Origin: Gentiana macrophylla
Taxonomy: Eukaryota; Streptophyta; Magnoliopsida; Gentianales; Gentianaceae
Assembly: GCA_026214975.1 (NCBI GenBank)
Contig: CM047808.1
Coordinates: 50,099,073 to 50,163,072, forward strand
Length of the DNA: 64,000 bases
Direction: 5' to 3'
In this document: positions 1 through 11,424 of the stretch, piece after piece
How positions within the stretch are numbered: the first letter of the stretch is position 1
Layout of the letters: the number at the start of each line of letters is the position of its first letter
Notes under the pieces: generated by a model
The model's database searches: none
The model's input: the letters and a program-made list of their open reading frames with translations, nothing else
What the model was told of the DNA's origin: nothing
Position numbers and translations under genes: made by a program

Positions 1-243
1 GCATTTGGTGAATTTGTTGACTGGGGTATATTGATTCAGAGAAATGTGTCGGACTTTGCAATAGCCAGAGGTAGTAGGGGGAAACCTATGCCTAATTCTT
101 GGTTGATATCACGTTTGTGTATTCTTGTGAATGGAGTGGAAGAGTTGGAGACGGATGAGATTTTTCCGTCTAGAGATAATCAGTGGGAATGTTACCGGTT
201 GATACACGGGATGTTCATCCACAATCTAGAGAGTTGTTGGTAG
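1..243 (+). pseudogene. C-terminal end of a retroelement ORF, truncated by the window edge
   Basis: The frame is open from base 1 and ends at a TAG at 241-243, giving about 80 residues. The piece includes AFGEFVDWGILIQRN at the start and KPMPNSWLISRLC further on. Its position just upstream of the internal polypurine tract, and the style of the sequence, resemble the end of the so-called putative plant transposon protein found in Athila-type elements. That match is from memory of the family and is weak. No catalytic motif can be seen. The first ATG in the window (31) is internal and not a real start. Confidence 0.35.
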
Positions 244-466
244 TTGTTGGTAATATCTAAGTTTTAATGAGTGTTCGTTAGTTAGATTTTAAGTTTTATT
301 GTTTTTAAGTAAGTTTATGTTTTTAGTTTGTAATAATGTATCTTGTTTAATATATATGTCTTAGTTTTTTAAGTTTGTTTTAATACGCTAAAATAAAATC
401 AGAAAAATGACGTTAATGGATAATTTTAATTTTATTTTCAAACCTACTTCTTTACTACTTATTGAA

Positions 467-498
467 CATCGGGACGATGCCACTTCGTAAGTGGGGAG
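467..498 (+). other. Internal hairpin plus polypurine tract of E
   Basis: CATCG (467-471) pairs with CGATG (475-479) around a GGA loop. Ten bases later comes AAGTGGGGAG. The same hairpin-then-purine arrangement is repeated at 1895-1928 next to the LTR and in the other Athila-like elements of the window. It marks the change from the coding part to the non-coding 3' domain. Confidence 0.7.
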
Positions 499-1460
499 TA
501 GAGTTAGGTTAGAAAATTCATTAAAATTTTTCGAAAAATAGTCAAAAATAATAATTATATTATATGTCTAATTTAGATTTTAATAAGATTTTAAGTTTAT
601 ATAATTGAGTATTTAATATTAGATATTGTTTTATAAAATTATATAAGTATGTTGATATTTATAAGTAAAATTTTTAGAATCATTTTCAATACGAATTATG
701 AATTTGGAATTGGATTAAGTTATTGATTTTGGCACCACAAAAAATATAACTATAGCCAAATAACCTACCTCACCTTGATTAGAGTGATCAAGACCTCACT
801 CGAAATTGTCAATTGTGATTAAATAACCGAGCTTTAGCTATTTTGGTCTACATTTCCTTGAAATACCGCAAGTTTGTGCGTCTTATAAAAGAGATGGTGA
901 CATAAAAGCTAAATTTTGGTATATCTTGAGATTGGAAAATTAGATAAGTAGTAGTATATTCGATCTTACCTCATGACACTTGCAACATAGTCGATTTTGG
1001 TAATAAGTTCGGATATATTCTATAAAAAAAAAAATAAAAAAAAATTAAGAACGAAGCACCATATTTACACAGAATTAATCAAATATCAGGTATCTTCCTT
1101 ATCTGTGATTAACAACTTAAAAATAAAAAGAACAAATCGGTTGTAGCTACCAATGATTGGAGTGAGTAGGGTATTATCACGAAATGTCCTATATCACTAT
1201 GAGGTAATTAAGCTCCGATTGCACGATGATAGTAGTCCGGCTAGGGTATTATCACGAAATGTCCTATTCTTTGGGAATGAAGGCACAAGATAAATTGAAA
1301 GAGGAAAAGTTGAATCATAAGATCTCGGGAATTATTACAAGTTTAAGAAACCGGACTTGTAATTTTCGATCGAAAGAGTAGTACTCCGATCAATCTTGAT
1401 GAAGCAATGCTGTAAGTTTGATTTTCTACACACACTCACGCTTTTAAGTTCTTAATCTTG

Positions 1461-1505
<45 letters not shown>

Positions 1506-1894
1506 TCTGAAAAAAAAAAAAAAGATGCTATTAAATCGAGATTATGTTTTTTCAAAAATATGAAGATGTAGTAATCTGACTTTGCATCTTTCTCTTTTGA
1601 TATTTTTTTTTCCGATTAACCAACATCTTGAACTTTATAAGCCATTTTGTCAAACTACTTTACTGAAGTTTCGATTCCGAATTTCATACTAGTTGCGATA
1701 AAAAATAATTTCAAATTTTATTTCTTAAGTATTACATATATAATTTTATCTAAATAATATTTAATGTTTAAGTTATTTGATTATATACTCTTTTCATCTT
1801 CTTAAGATTTTAAATTAAGATAGATAATATATTTATAATATTGACAATATACAATATAATCTGAAAAATTATACTATCTTTTATTATCGCTTAT
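499..1894 (+). other. Non-coding 3' domain of E
   Basis: About 1.4 kb between the two polypurine tracts without a credible ORF. It holds a degraded copy of the two-unit motif (1152-1275), a run of A residues at 1460-1498, and otherwise AT-rich sequence in which I see no structure. Confidence 0.6.
1152..1275 (+). repeat. Two-unit motif, diverged copy (E)
   Basis: ATGATTGGAGTGAGTAGGGT is followed by a block reading gaaatgtcctatatcactatga, and the GGGTATTATCACGAAATGTCC part recurs about 85 bases later. This is a diverged form of the better conserved motif at 35490-35666, 49271-49452 and 53231-53410. Confidence 0.6.
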
Positions 1895-1933
1895 TTTTGC
1901 TCGAGGACGATCAAAATTTAAGTGGGAGTAATT
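1895..1933 (+). other. Terminal hairpin and polypurine tract of E
   Basis: TTTTGCTCG (1895-1903) pairs with CGATCAAAA (1908-1916) with one mismatch around the loop AGGA, directly followed by TTTAAGTGGGAG (1917-1928). The LTR starts five bases after the tract. The polypurine tract is expected to prime plus-strand DNA synthesis during reverse transcription. Confidence 0.75.
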
Positions 1934-4080
1934 TGATGTATTATTTTTATATGATTAAAAATACGTTATATTATTATGTTTTATCAACGAATTCTATATG
2001 AAATATATGAAATTATGATATAAAATGTTAATCTTTATAATTTAGAGTATTTAGTAATAATAGTAATAAAAGTTGTAATTTTGTACCGATTTTAGTAAAT
2101 CGTTAGTGTCGTGTCGATTACGTGGGTATTTGTGGTATTTTATTGCAGATTTATAAACCAAGACCCGAGAATCGACATATTGAAGTTTAATCATATCTAC
2201 GGAATGATTTAAAGAGTGCCACAAGTTTAAATGGTCAATTGAATAGCATAAGTGGATAAGTGGCCAACCAATCTGGATAAGTAATAATAGAGAAATATCT
2301 TCGACAAACGAATGGCTCATCAAAATGATATTTTAGAGAAAAAGTGTTCTTCACGAAAGTTGTAGATTTTTCCGAGAGTTTTCCAATGCAATTTAAATTA
2401 TGAAGATTGGAGGTCTACAACTTAAAGCAGTGATCAAGTGGCTAATCGATTTGGATTAATAAAAATCCCGTAAAAGCTTCGGAGGAACACGAGGTTATCA
2501 AGAAAGCGTTATCTGGAGAAGAGTCCTTCATGAAAGTTGTAGAGTTTCTCGAGATCTTAATTTTGGCATTTCGTTTGCAATTTTGGAGATCCAGAACTCG
2601 AGATATGAATTTTACAAGTTATATATAATTATATATAAATATAATTATATCAACGCTTTATCTTGCTGAGTTAATCAAGAAGGTGGGAGTCATCATTAGT
2701 CCGGACCGAGCCGGCCTAATACCGGACCGGTCCGGCCTTTGCCAATTTGCCTATATAAAGAAAAAGCAGCAGAAAACAGAATCGATGTACAAAAATATAT
2801 ATAACACTCTCATATATATATTCTCCTCTCCTCTCTTTTCTTTTTTATTTTTAGTTGTAGTTGTAAATAGGGCCTTACGCCGTAATAATGTAGTTTTAGT
2901 ATCGTTGTAATGCTCGGGAAAATCTCGGAAGTCGGTTTTGCTAAAGAGGGTGTAATGTCCGGAAGATACAATTTCGAATCAGCTTGCCCGTATTCGGGTA
3001 ACTTTTCTTAAGTATTTATGTTTGTTTTTGTATTTTTCGTTGTTATAATGTTTTTAGGCTAAATATAATCTGGCCAAAACTATGTAATCGGTTTTATTTC
3101 GATCTTTTCGTTAAAGAAATGTTGTTAAGTTAAAATGACTAAAATTGAGTTAATTGAATCTTTTTCTATTTTGATCGTATTCGTATTGGCGTATTTAATT
3201 GATCCGAGAATTCATAATCTAATTATGAATTGGCGCCTCGTAGTCGAGAATATGAAATAAAAGATAGAAAAACCGGAGGGTAAAATTGGCCGTGTGAACA
3301 ACGTGATAACGGAATCGATTTCTAACCAGGGGTAAATTTGTTTTGGGAGAAATGAATTTTATTATAATTTGTACTCGAGATCGTAATAATGTTAAATCAT
3401 CGATTTAATTGAAACTTAAACCGGAAAGTTAAATCGTCCGGCCTTGACAACCGGAGCCTTTAAAATAAAATTGACCGTTTGTGAGCGGAATGACTCCTTT
3501 TTATCTAAAGGTAGATTTGTACTCGGGACTGTTGAGATTAATTCGTTTACCGTAATGATTGTGGACCTTGGGTGATGCAATGGACATATGACAATTTCAT
3601 ACGCTCGTGTGAGGAGGAATTGTTTACCTCGTGAGTGCACCGTTTCACTTACTCAATTGGACCTAAAATAAAAGGAGAGATCGAACACATTTCAATTAAT
3701 CGAAAAGATTGTATAAACCAATTATATAAGTTTTGGCCGATTCTCTAAAATATACATTTAATATATTGGTACCTATATATTTATATCTATATATATACTT
3801 TGCAATTTATGTACATCTATATATATTTATATATCTATATATATTATATTAGAATAACTTTTAAATTACGTATTTATTTTATGTTAACTAGAATAGTAGT
3901 GATCTGTGTTATAAAATTGCGATTTAGATCGAGTTAATAACAGCTCTTTGGTGTTTGACCACACGTAAAAGAAATTACCAAGTTCCCTGAGGATTCGACA
4001 CCTGACTCATCATACTAGCACCACAATTTGACCCGGTACACTGCCGGTTAGGATCTGTATAGCCTAGAAAAGGTCCGTCA
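1934..4080 (+). repeat. 3' LTR of E
   Basis: Runs from TGATGTATT to GGTCCGTCA, 2147 bp. The 3' end (TTGACCCGGTACACTGCCGG and following bases) matches the corresponding LTR end of element B, so the two families are related. It contains a TATA box at 2751-2759 with a GC-rich dyad cluster upstream, a doubled GAAAGTTGTAGA module (2355-2600), AT microsatellite-like stretches near 3770-3850, and a U5 signature (TTCCCTGAGGATTCGACAC) near 3984. No ORF in it is credible. Confidence 0.8.
2698..2760 (+). promoter_or_regulatory. Putative core promoter of the E LTR
   Basis: A TATA box (CTATATAAAG, 2751-2760) is preceded by repeated CCGG-containing blocks, including the perfect 14-bp palindrome CCGGACCGGTCCGG at 2722-2735. 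The other LTR families in the window have different GC-rich dyads in the same position. Confidence 0.5.
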
Positions 4081-4626
4081 ACGTGCTAAGGGGTTGTGTT
4101 TTCGTTGTGATGAGAAGTTCTCCCCAGGTCACAAGTGTAAGAACAAACAAATTAACTTCATTTTGATAGAAGGAGAGGAAATATTTGGGGAAATAGTGGA
4201 TGTAGCAGAAGAAAGCCCAATCCAGATTTCTGACTCCCATTCAGTTCAGACCGCTGCAAATGGTTCATGTGAGTTTTCTCAATTATCATTAAGTACACTA
4301 ACTGGATGACTACTGCAAGCACTATTAGAATTCAAGGGCAATTGAAGAAGAGGCCCATATCCATCTTAGTTGATAGTGGTAGCTCCCAAACTTTTCTAGA
4401 TGTTAATCTGGCTAAGGATCTGCATTGCATCATTGAACCAGCAAAGAACATGGTAGTAAGAGTAGCGGATGGCAATAGCATGACTAGTGATTCTGTGTGT
4501 CCTAACTTGCCCTGGTTGATGAATGGCCATAGATTCCACCACGATGTGAGGCTTATAAAGTTGGGGGGTTGTGATATGGTCCTCGGAGTAGATTGGAAGA
4601 AGAAGTACAGCCCATGGTTGGTGTAA
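4081..4626 (+). pseudogene. Chromovirus gag zinc knuckle and protease, frameshifted
   Basis: Reading from 4082 gives RAKGLCFRCDEKFSPGHKCK, the CCHC-type knuckle that ends plant chromovirus gag and binds RNA. The frame ends with a TGA at 4307. The next frame, from 4306, carries the retroviral-type aspartic protease motif VDSGSSQTF with the catalytic D-S-G, and continues to GVDW in the typical place. One lost base near 4304 explains the shift. The protease segment ends at a TAA at 4624-4626, about 30 bp before the next coding piece. The mature protease would cut the polyprotein inside the particle. Not functional as it stands. Confidence 0.8.
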
Positions 4627-4657
4627 CTGTTGAGTTCTACGGTGTGATTTTGAACAA

Positions 4658-6189
4658 TTGAAGTTGTCCTTCAAAAAAGAAGGTGCAGATACCACATTAC
4701 AAAGTGCTGAAGAGGCACAACTAGCACTCATGAGTTGCAAAAGCCTAAAAAACTCTTTGAAAGAAGGTGCATATGGTCTTCTGGGATGTTTTTGCTCCAT
4801 ACAAACAGAGCTACCAACAGTAGAGAACCAAATTCACCCTGCCATTCAAACAGTCCTGCAGTCTTATAAAGATGCTTTTCAAGAACCAGTAGGTTTGTCA
4901 CCTAGTAGAGAATGGGAACATGATATCAATTTACATGCTGGTGTATCCCCTTTCAAAATTAGGCCATACAGATATTCCAATCACTTAAAAGGGGAGATTG
5001 AATGGATGTTGAGGCAAGGAACCATCTAGCCTAGTAATAGTCCTTTTGACTCTCTATGTTATTGGTCAAAAAGAAGGATGGAGGGTGGAGGTTATGTGTG
5101 GATTATAGAAAATTGAATGATCAAACTATAAAGGACAGTTTTCCTATTCCAGTGATAGATGAGCTTTTGGATGAGTTAGGGAAGGCCAAATGGTTTACCA
5201 AGATTGATCTGAGATCGGGATTCCATCAAATAAGAATGAAGGAGCAAGATACTGGGAAGACTGCCTTTGTGACACACTAGGGGCACTATGAGTATAAAGT
5301 TATTCCATTTGGACTTACCAATGTTCCTGCTACATTTCAGAAATGCATGAATGGTATCTTACAGAAACAACTCCGGAAGTCAGTGTTGGTGTTCTTTGAT
5401 GACATCTTAGTATATAGCCCAAATTTGAAGACTCACCTTATTCATTTGAAGGAGGTTCTACAAATATTGAGGGAACAAAAGTTCTATGCCAAGATCAGCA
5501 AGTGCTCCTTTGGACAGCAAAAGATTGAGTACCTAGGGTATGTTATTCAAGATGGTGAAGTTTCAGCAGATCCCCAGAAGATAAAGGCTGTGCAGAATTG
5601 GCCAATTCCTACCAATGTCACTGCACTTAAGGGTTTTCTAGGACTCACAGGATTCTATAGAAGATTTGTGAAGAACTATGGGAGCATTGCAAAACCTCTA
5701 ACAGATCTTTTGAAGAATGATGGGTTCAATTGGAACCCCGAATCTGAGGAAGCATTCAACAACTTCAAAAGTGATATGTGTGTGGCACCAGTCCTCACAC
5801 TTCCTGATTTTTCTTTCCTATTTTGCATTGAGACTGATGCTTGCAAGACAGGAATAGGGGCAGTCCTACAACAAAAGGCCAAACCTATCTCATTTCTGAG
5901 TAAGGCTTTTAAACCTAGGGAGTTGGTATTATCTACTTATGAGAAAGAGTTGCTTGCTGTCATTATGACAGTTTCTAAATGGAGGCACTATGTACAGGGC
6001 AGTGAATTCATTATCAGAACAGATCAACAAAGTTTGAAGTATCTACTTGAGCAGAGAGCCTCTACTTCACTACAACAGAAGGGCTTATCCAAGTTAATGG
6101 GGTTGGATTTTAAGATTGAGTATAAAAAGGGAAGAGAAAATGTAATGGCAGATGCACTATCCAGAAAAACCATGAGGAGTCCCTACTAG
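4658..6189 (+). pseudogene. Chromovirus reverse transcriptase and RNase H, with stops
   Basis: This spans three readable pieces. The first (4658-5029) is the linker and RT start, with RPYRYSNHLKGEIEWML. The second (5056-5280) has [20 protein letters not shown] and [12 protein letters not shown]. The third (to 6189) has the catalytic FFDDILVYS (the YxDD-type box here reads FFDD, at about 5392), LGLTGFYRRFVKNY, and the RNase H motifs ETDAC and RTDQQSLKYL, ending in ADALSRK. Breaks seen are a TAG and frame change near 5027-5056, and a TAG at 5278-5280 just before the GHYEY box. Such an enzyme would copy the element RNA into DNA and degrade the template. The order matches Ty3-type pol. Confidence 0.85.
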
Positions 6190-6200
6190 CCATCACTACA

Positions 6201-7648
6201 GTGGTGCCACAACGGTTACAAGATGTCATAGATAGTTATGAAGGTGACACCATAGCCAAAGTGTATATTCAAAAGCTAACAATAGATACTGATTTTGTAC
6301 CTGGTTATTCATTGCACAAAAGGGTTTTTAAGTTTCAAGACAGAATATATGTGAGGAATTCTGGTGATCTAAGATCATCCATCTTACACCAACTGCATCT
6401 TTCCCCAATTGGTGGTCACTCCGGTACCCAAGCCTGCTACAAGAGGGTGTCTTCAATGCTTTATTGGCCCCAATTAAGAAAGAGTGTTGAGGAGATGATC
6501 AAAGGGTGCCTAACTTGCCAGCAATGTAAAGACATACACCAACGCCCTGCAGGGATAATCCAACCTCTCCCAATCCCTAATCAAGCATGGGAAAGTGTTG
6601 GAATGGATTTTGTGGAGGGCCTCCCAAGATCAGAAGGAAAATAGGTGATTCTAGTTGTGGTGGATCGATTTACTAAATATGCACACTTTATACCAGTGGT
6701 TAAACACTACTCTGCTGAGCTAGTTGCTTACTTTATGAGTTCTTTATGCACATCTATAAGCTACATCGGTTACCAAAGACTATCATTACAGACCGGGATA
6801 AAGTTTTTACTACTGAGTTTTGGTCCAGCTTGATGCAAAAGGTCGGGGTCACCCTAAATCTAAGTTCTGCTTACCACCCTCAGTCAGATGGTCAGACTTA
6901 AAGAGTAAACCAATGCTTGGAGATGTATCTCAGATGTATGATATTCCAAAGACCACAACAATGGAAGGCTTGGCTCCCTTATGCTGAACACTGGTACAAC
7001 ACATGCTACCATACTTCATTGGGTAGGTCTCCCTTTGAGGCCCTCTATGGATACCCCCCTTCTACATTGCCCTTGGGAAATTTTAGTAAATCAAATCTGG
7101 TCTTTGTGGATGAATTCCAAACACAGAAACAAGCCCTCACTAGAGAATTGAAGGACCATTTAGCACAAGCTCAGTCCAGGATGAAGACAAATGCTGACAA
7201 AAACAGAGTGGAGAAGGAATATCAAGTGGGGGATATGGTTCTAATCAAGTTGCAACCTTATAGACAGTCCTCTTTGGCCAACAGGCGTAATGTTAAACTT
7301 GCAGCCAAGTATTTTGGCCCATATATGATTGAGAAGAAGCTGCGCCCTGTAGCCTATAAACTTAAACTCCTAGATACATCACTTATACATCCCGTTTTTC
7401 ACATATCCATGCTCAAGAAGTTCGTGGAAAAGGCTCCCCCCACTACTGCATCCCCTCCCATTACATCTACTGATGATCAGTTGGTCTTGTATCCCGAAGA
7501 AAGGCTCTCAATCAGAACTATTAAACGTCATAACAGCCCAATTGTGCAATGGTTGATCAAGTGGTACAATCTAGATAGTGCACAAGCTACCTGGGAGGAT
7601 TTCTCTTACATTAAAAGGCAGTTTCCTGAGTTTGTAGCACTACCTTGA
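6201..7648 (+). pseudogene. Chromovirus integrase with C-terminal chromodomain, broken
   Basis: The HHCC zinc-binding region is clear (HQLHLSPIGGHSGTQACYK, then CLTCQQC). The catalytic core starts with WESVGMDFVEGLP, is cut by a TAG at 6642-6644, resumes with VVVDRFTKYAHFI, and loses frame near 6760. SAYHPQSDGQT remains readable in another frame before a TAA near 6899. The last piece (6917-7648) has the end of the core, the GPYMIEKKL box, and a chromodomain (RHNSPIVQWLIKWYN, then ATWEDFSYIKRQFPEF). In living relatives the chromodomain guides integration toward particular chromatin marks. This copy is inactive. Confidence 0.85.
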
Positions 7649-7677
7649 GGGAAAGGTAGTTTTTAAGAGGAAGGGTT

Positions 7678-8049
7678 TGTCATGAACCGAGCTGTTTTTC
7701 TATTTTTATAAGGCCCGGCTCACTTTCGTGTAATATTCCATTTCTTTTTATAGAAGGGTAGGTTGTTAAGCATACTCTCTCTTGTTTGTTAGTTTGTTGA
7801 TGATAATGGCGTATGTAAGCTCACTGATGCCTTTTGCTATGGCATGGAATGAAATCTACTATTTTCCCCATCTAATCTTTCTGTTCATCTCCCTCCTCCC
7901 CTTTCCCCTCTTCATATTCTGTAAATTTACTGTCTTATTTTACCATTTTCGGAGCTCATTTCATAAAAATATGTGAAGATTCCCTTAAGCATAGTTTCTG
8001 TTTTTCTTTCTGTTTTCTAAGAAGTTCGATTTCGTGACTCTTTCTAACA
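7678..8049 (+). repeat. Putative 3' LTR of the chromovirus
   Basis: A purine-rich stretch (AAGAGGAAGGG, 7665-7675) follows the pol stop by about 20 bp. The LTR then reads from TGTCATGAACC to TTTCTAACA, 372 bp, with a TATA-like TATAAGG near 7708. The end was chosen because chromovirus LTRs often end in CTAACA. The matching 5' LTR is outside the window, so the borders are not confirmed. Confidence 0.55.
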
Positions 8050-8115
8050 ACCTCCAAAATACTTGGAAGTTTTATTTGTAAAACTTCCCAGAAATCCCTT
8101 ATTTTTTTATCAGTA

Positions 8116-8275
8116 GTTTTATGGTGGTCCTGGACCAAATAATTGGACCACCATGTCATCAATATGGAGAAACATGATTGGGTGTTGATTTTTAAACATT
8201 GGTGACCACCACAAAACACTAAAATCTTATTGGTTTGCAAGACACCAAGTAGGATTTGGTCCAAGACCATTGTAA
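8116..8275. repeat. Possible small MITE
   Basis: ATGGTGGTCCTGGACCAAAT at the left and the complement of ATTTGGTCCAAGACCAT at the right form imperfect terminal inverted repeats about 150 bp apart. There is also an inner dyad, GGTGGTCC and GGACCACC. No target duplication could be settled, and the superfamily is unknown. Confidence 0.4.
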
Positions 8276-8706
8276 AATTTATGTTTTCTTATATCTATTA
8301 AGTGTTAAACGTCGACCCCCTCCCCGGTTGACACGTGGCTTCTTTTTTTTTCCTTCACTGTAATTGTAGCAGAATTTTTTTAATTTTAATTTACTGATAA
8401 AGTTAAGAGAATTGGCTTGAAGAATTGATTAAGTAAACTGGTTGCCGGTATTACATGGTGGAAGATGAAGCGAATTACTATTAAATCCGGAGGTTTTGTG
8501 GGTTGCTCTGACTTATATCTCCTATTTGTTGTTCTAAGTTTGATTGATAGCGGCTGACATAGGGTTGCTAGGGTGGATGATTCGGCTGATGGAACTGGGT
8601 ATGCGTATTACCCGTGTGGTTTGTGAATAAATTGGGTAGTTTATCCTGTGGTCTCTGTTGTGATTTCTAATTCCTATCAGGTTTGCTCTGTCAACGTTGA
8701 TTGATC

Positions 8707-8814
8707 ATGGCTAATAATGAGAGTTGGACAATTCCCGGCTTCTACATGTTGGTTCATGGACACTATCCGCTCCAATTGCGAGTTTCAAGTGCTATAGACC
8801 GGGTATGGCCTTAG
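8707..8814 (+). CDS. Possible short first exon (unrecognised)
   Basis: An ATG at 8707 opens a 35-codon frame beginning MANNESWTIPGFYMLVHGHY. After CGG at 8800-8802 comes GTATGG, a plausible splice donor, with an in-frame TAG nine bases later. Codon content looks more protein-like than the surroundings. I do not recognise the product. It may equally be chance. Confidence 0.18.
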   Translation: MANNESWTIPGFYMLVHGHYPLQLRVSSAIDRVWP

Positions 8815-10732
8815 TTTTAAGAGAAATTGCTGCTGCCTCTTTCCTCCATCCTCTTTGTTTTTAATTGGTTGGTTAAGAGAGGTAAAAAAAAGTGAGAGCT
8901 AAAAAGGAGAGTAATAATTCCTTCAAAAAAAAAAAAAGGAGAGTAATTGGAGTTTATTTTTTCCTTTCGGTTGTCTTCAAAGAGGAAATTTTGATGCTCA
9001 ACTATCTTGTTTTTCTTTCTTTTTATAGTTTGAGAAGAATAATTATTTATATTTCTACCAATGTCATTGGCACAGTCTTTTGCGGTGTCTTTCATCTTGG
9101 TAAGGGGTCTGATTTTGTGCTAATAGTCTCTCATCTTTTGAGGATTTGGTTTTCTTAGCCTTGAATCTTGGTAGATTTGATTTAATCTGAGATTATTTTT
9201 TCACCCTTTATTCTGGGATTTGTAAAAAGATTGAATCTTTGCTGAAATTGTCTGGTTTTTTCACCTGACTATGAGATTCAATTAGAGGTCAAACCTTTGT
9301 CTTCAAAACTCTTTCATTTGAGTTCTTGGTCTCTTCTTGTTTCAATAGGTTGTTGCTAAATCAGGTGTGGCTTTTCCCTCCACAACTTTTTAGGTGTTTG
9401 ATTTTTGAAAGAAAAGGGTTTGATTCTTGAGGAAGCTTTTAGGTGAAGTTCATTTTGCTTTTGGTGGATAGTCTGGAACTTCGCCCACCCCCTCTCTTAT
9501 TTTTTTTGGGGTCAGGTGCAATCCAAGTATGTATTAAAATTTAATGCTTTTCTATGTGTTAAATGAATCATTTATTGAAGGTCTGATATAACTTTTTTGA
9601 GTTAAACAAAAATATATCTGTCAGTAGGAAGTGTGTTCTTCAAACTATAGGAGAGTCAAAACATTAAATTTCTACACTGACTTTGTCGATCTCATTGTCC
9701 TTGAAATCCCAATCATCCCCTCAAAAAGAAATCCCCAATACTTGACACATGTAATGAAGATGATAACTATGCCAGCAAATTGTTCAATTTTTTTCCTTTT
9801 TTTTCTGCGCGCGTATAGTAGACACCTTTGGAGGAGGTTACTCAACAAACCTGTGTAGCCAATGAAGATGATAAGCAAGCCAGCAAACTGTCATGCTTTT
9901 TGTGTGATGTGAACTCGCCGTTTCTTTCTCTACGATGTCTACCCCGAAAACTGAAGATGCTGGACGAAGATTTCTTCCTTTTCTTCAATAATACCTTTTT
10001 TAGGCAGAATAGATATATGCAGCCAAATTATCTTTCTTAAGAGACAGAAAGAAAAAATGATCTGCTTGTTCCATAGATAAATCTTTTTGTGGTCTAGGTT
10101 GGGTAATGTGTCTAACTTCCTTGTATTTCCATCAAATATGCAGGAAAGAAATGTCCCTGATTTTGTTTTCCCAGCTGGTCTAGAGTAGGTAATTATTTGG
10201 ATCTCTTTATGGTAAATCTCACTAAATGAAACTCGTGTGGATTTTTTTAGTGATATTGTCTTCTTATTGCTAGGGATTCAGGCAAAAGCTCCATAGGTCT
10301 TTTAGAATTTTAGGATTGTATCAAACAGGCTGATTTTCAACCAAAGTGACCATCTTGTTGCTTCGACATGTATTTTTTTCTTGTTTAATTGCAGATATCT
10401 TACGCCGTCTTATAGGAGAGCTGTAAAACGATACTTCGGATTTGCATCTTCTCGAGATCATGTTCTTTATTACTATTTGTTCACATTTCGTTTTTTTTTT
10501 TTGCCTTTTACTTGCAGGCTTACAGGTTTTTTTCTAGCTGGTATGGTTCAGTTTATTGCATCATTATTTTCCTCTGTTTCTTATGAGAAAGAAAAATTTA
10601 ATGTCTAATAGTGCATGTTGGTATCTTTTGAATGTAATACTTGTTTGACTTGAGCCACATGCTGGTTTCAAGCAAATACATAAGGTAATCACCATCAATC
10701 CATCCATTAGGTTGAAGACTATTCATGACACT

Positions 10733-11229
10733 TGTTATTACGGATCGATCAAGAAGTGATGGTGATTGTGAGTAAAGATAAACAATTAACAAGTAAACCA
10801 ACACAGAAACAAAAAGAATGCAGATTTAACGTGGTTTCCGGCAATGTGCCGACTACTCCACGGACAAACGAGGATATTTTATTAGCACGAGAAAGTTACA
10901 ATTTACAACAGATACAGATGGTATTTCTAGTCTTGGGAATCCAACACTAACCAGCAAAACAACCAAACCAGATAATGACTGAAATAACTCAGAAGTAACT
11001 TTATCCAAAACCGGAAAACCATGCAGACGTGTTCCCCAAGTAATGCTGAGAGTTAACATCAGCAACACAAGCATCAGCAGGTTGATCAACCATGCTGACT
11101 TGCCCCAGCTGAACACCAAACTTCAGCTGACACCTTTATGCACTGCTGACCACCACAGTATCCTCAGATTTTGTTGAGTATCACACTCAGCAGACCAAAC
11201 TCATCAACATAGTTTAAGTCATCATTACA
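10733..11229 (-). repeat. Copia D-family LTR, outer copy
   Basis: About 497 bp from TGTTATTACGG to CATCATTACA, alignable over its length with the LTR at 45723-46216. It lies head-to-tail with a second LTR that starts about five bases later. It contains the phrase CACGGACAAACGAGGATATT shared by the other copies. Confidence 0.8.
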
Positions 11230-11424
11230 AATATTTTGACGGATCGATCAAGAAGTGATGGTGATTGTGAGTAAAGATAAGCAATTAACAAGTAAATAAA
11301 CACAGAAACAAGAAAATGGTTTCCGGCAATGAGCCGACTACTCCACGGACAAACGGGGAAATTTTATTATAACAAGAAAGTTACAATTTACAACAGATAC
11401 ATATGGTATTTGTAGTCTTGGGAA

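Larger units (their letters stand above)
1..4080 (+). mobile_element. Element E: 3' part of an Athila-like Ty3 retrotransposon
   Basis: The 5' part lies left of the window. What is present is the tail of a coding region (to 243), an internal polypurine tract with hairpin (467-498), a non-coding stretch of about 1.4 kb, a terminal hairpin and polypurine tract (1895-1928), and one complete 3' LTR (1934-4080). The right edge abuts chromovirus gag sequence in a readable frame, so E appears to have inserted into that element; acgtg (4081-4085) would be the right target duplication, and its partner is outside the window. Assignment to the Athila group rests on the shared hairpin and polypurine layout and the LTR 3' end shared with element B, which has a tRNA-Asp-type primer site. 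Confidence 0.75.
4081..8049 (+). mobile_element. Decayed Ty3 chromovirus, split by E
   Basis: The order is zinc knuckle, protease, reverse transcriptase, RNase H, integrase, chromodomain, polypurine tract, 3' LTR. The integrase ending in a chromodomain identifies a chromovirus. The left end begins abruptly inside gag at the end of the E LTR, so the 5' LTR and most of gag should lie left of E, outside the window. At least six frameshifts or stop codons are visible. The subclade was not determined. Confidence 0.85.
8050..10732. other. Low-copy, host-like region
   Basis: I recognise no element proteins here. The sequence has the T-rich look and occasional GT/AG splice-like signals of plant intron or UTR DNA, for example a TATCAG acceptor-like end at 8678-8683, TTTAATTGCAG at 10384-10394 and CTTTTACTTGCAG near 10505. 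A possible MITE lies at 8116-8275 and a possible short first exon at 8707-8802. Otherwise I see nothing definite. It is the left flank of element D, and the matching right flank resumes at 46217. Confidence 0.4.

Noticed and set aside
2051..2323. 90-codon minus-strand ORF in LTR E
   Set aside because: Low-complexity end, inside an LTR, no similarity recognised.
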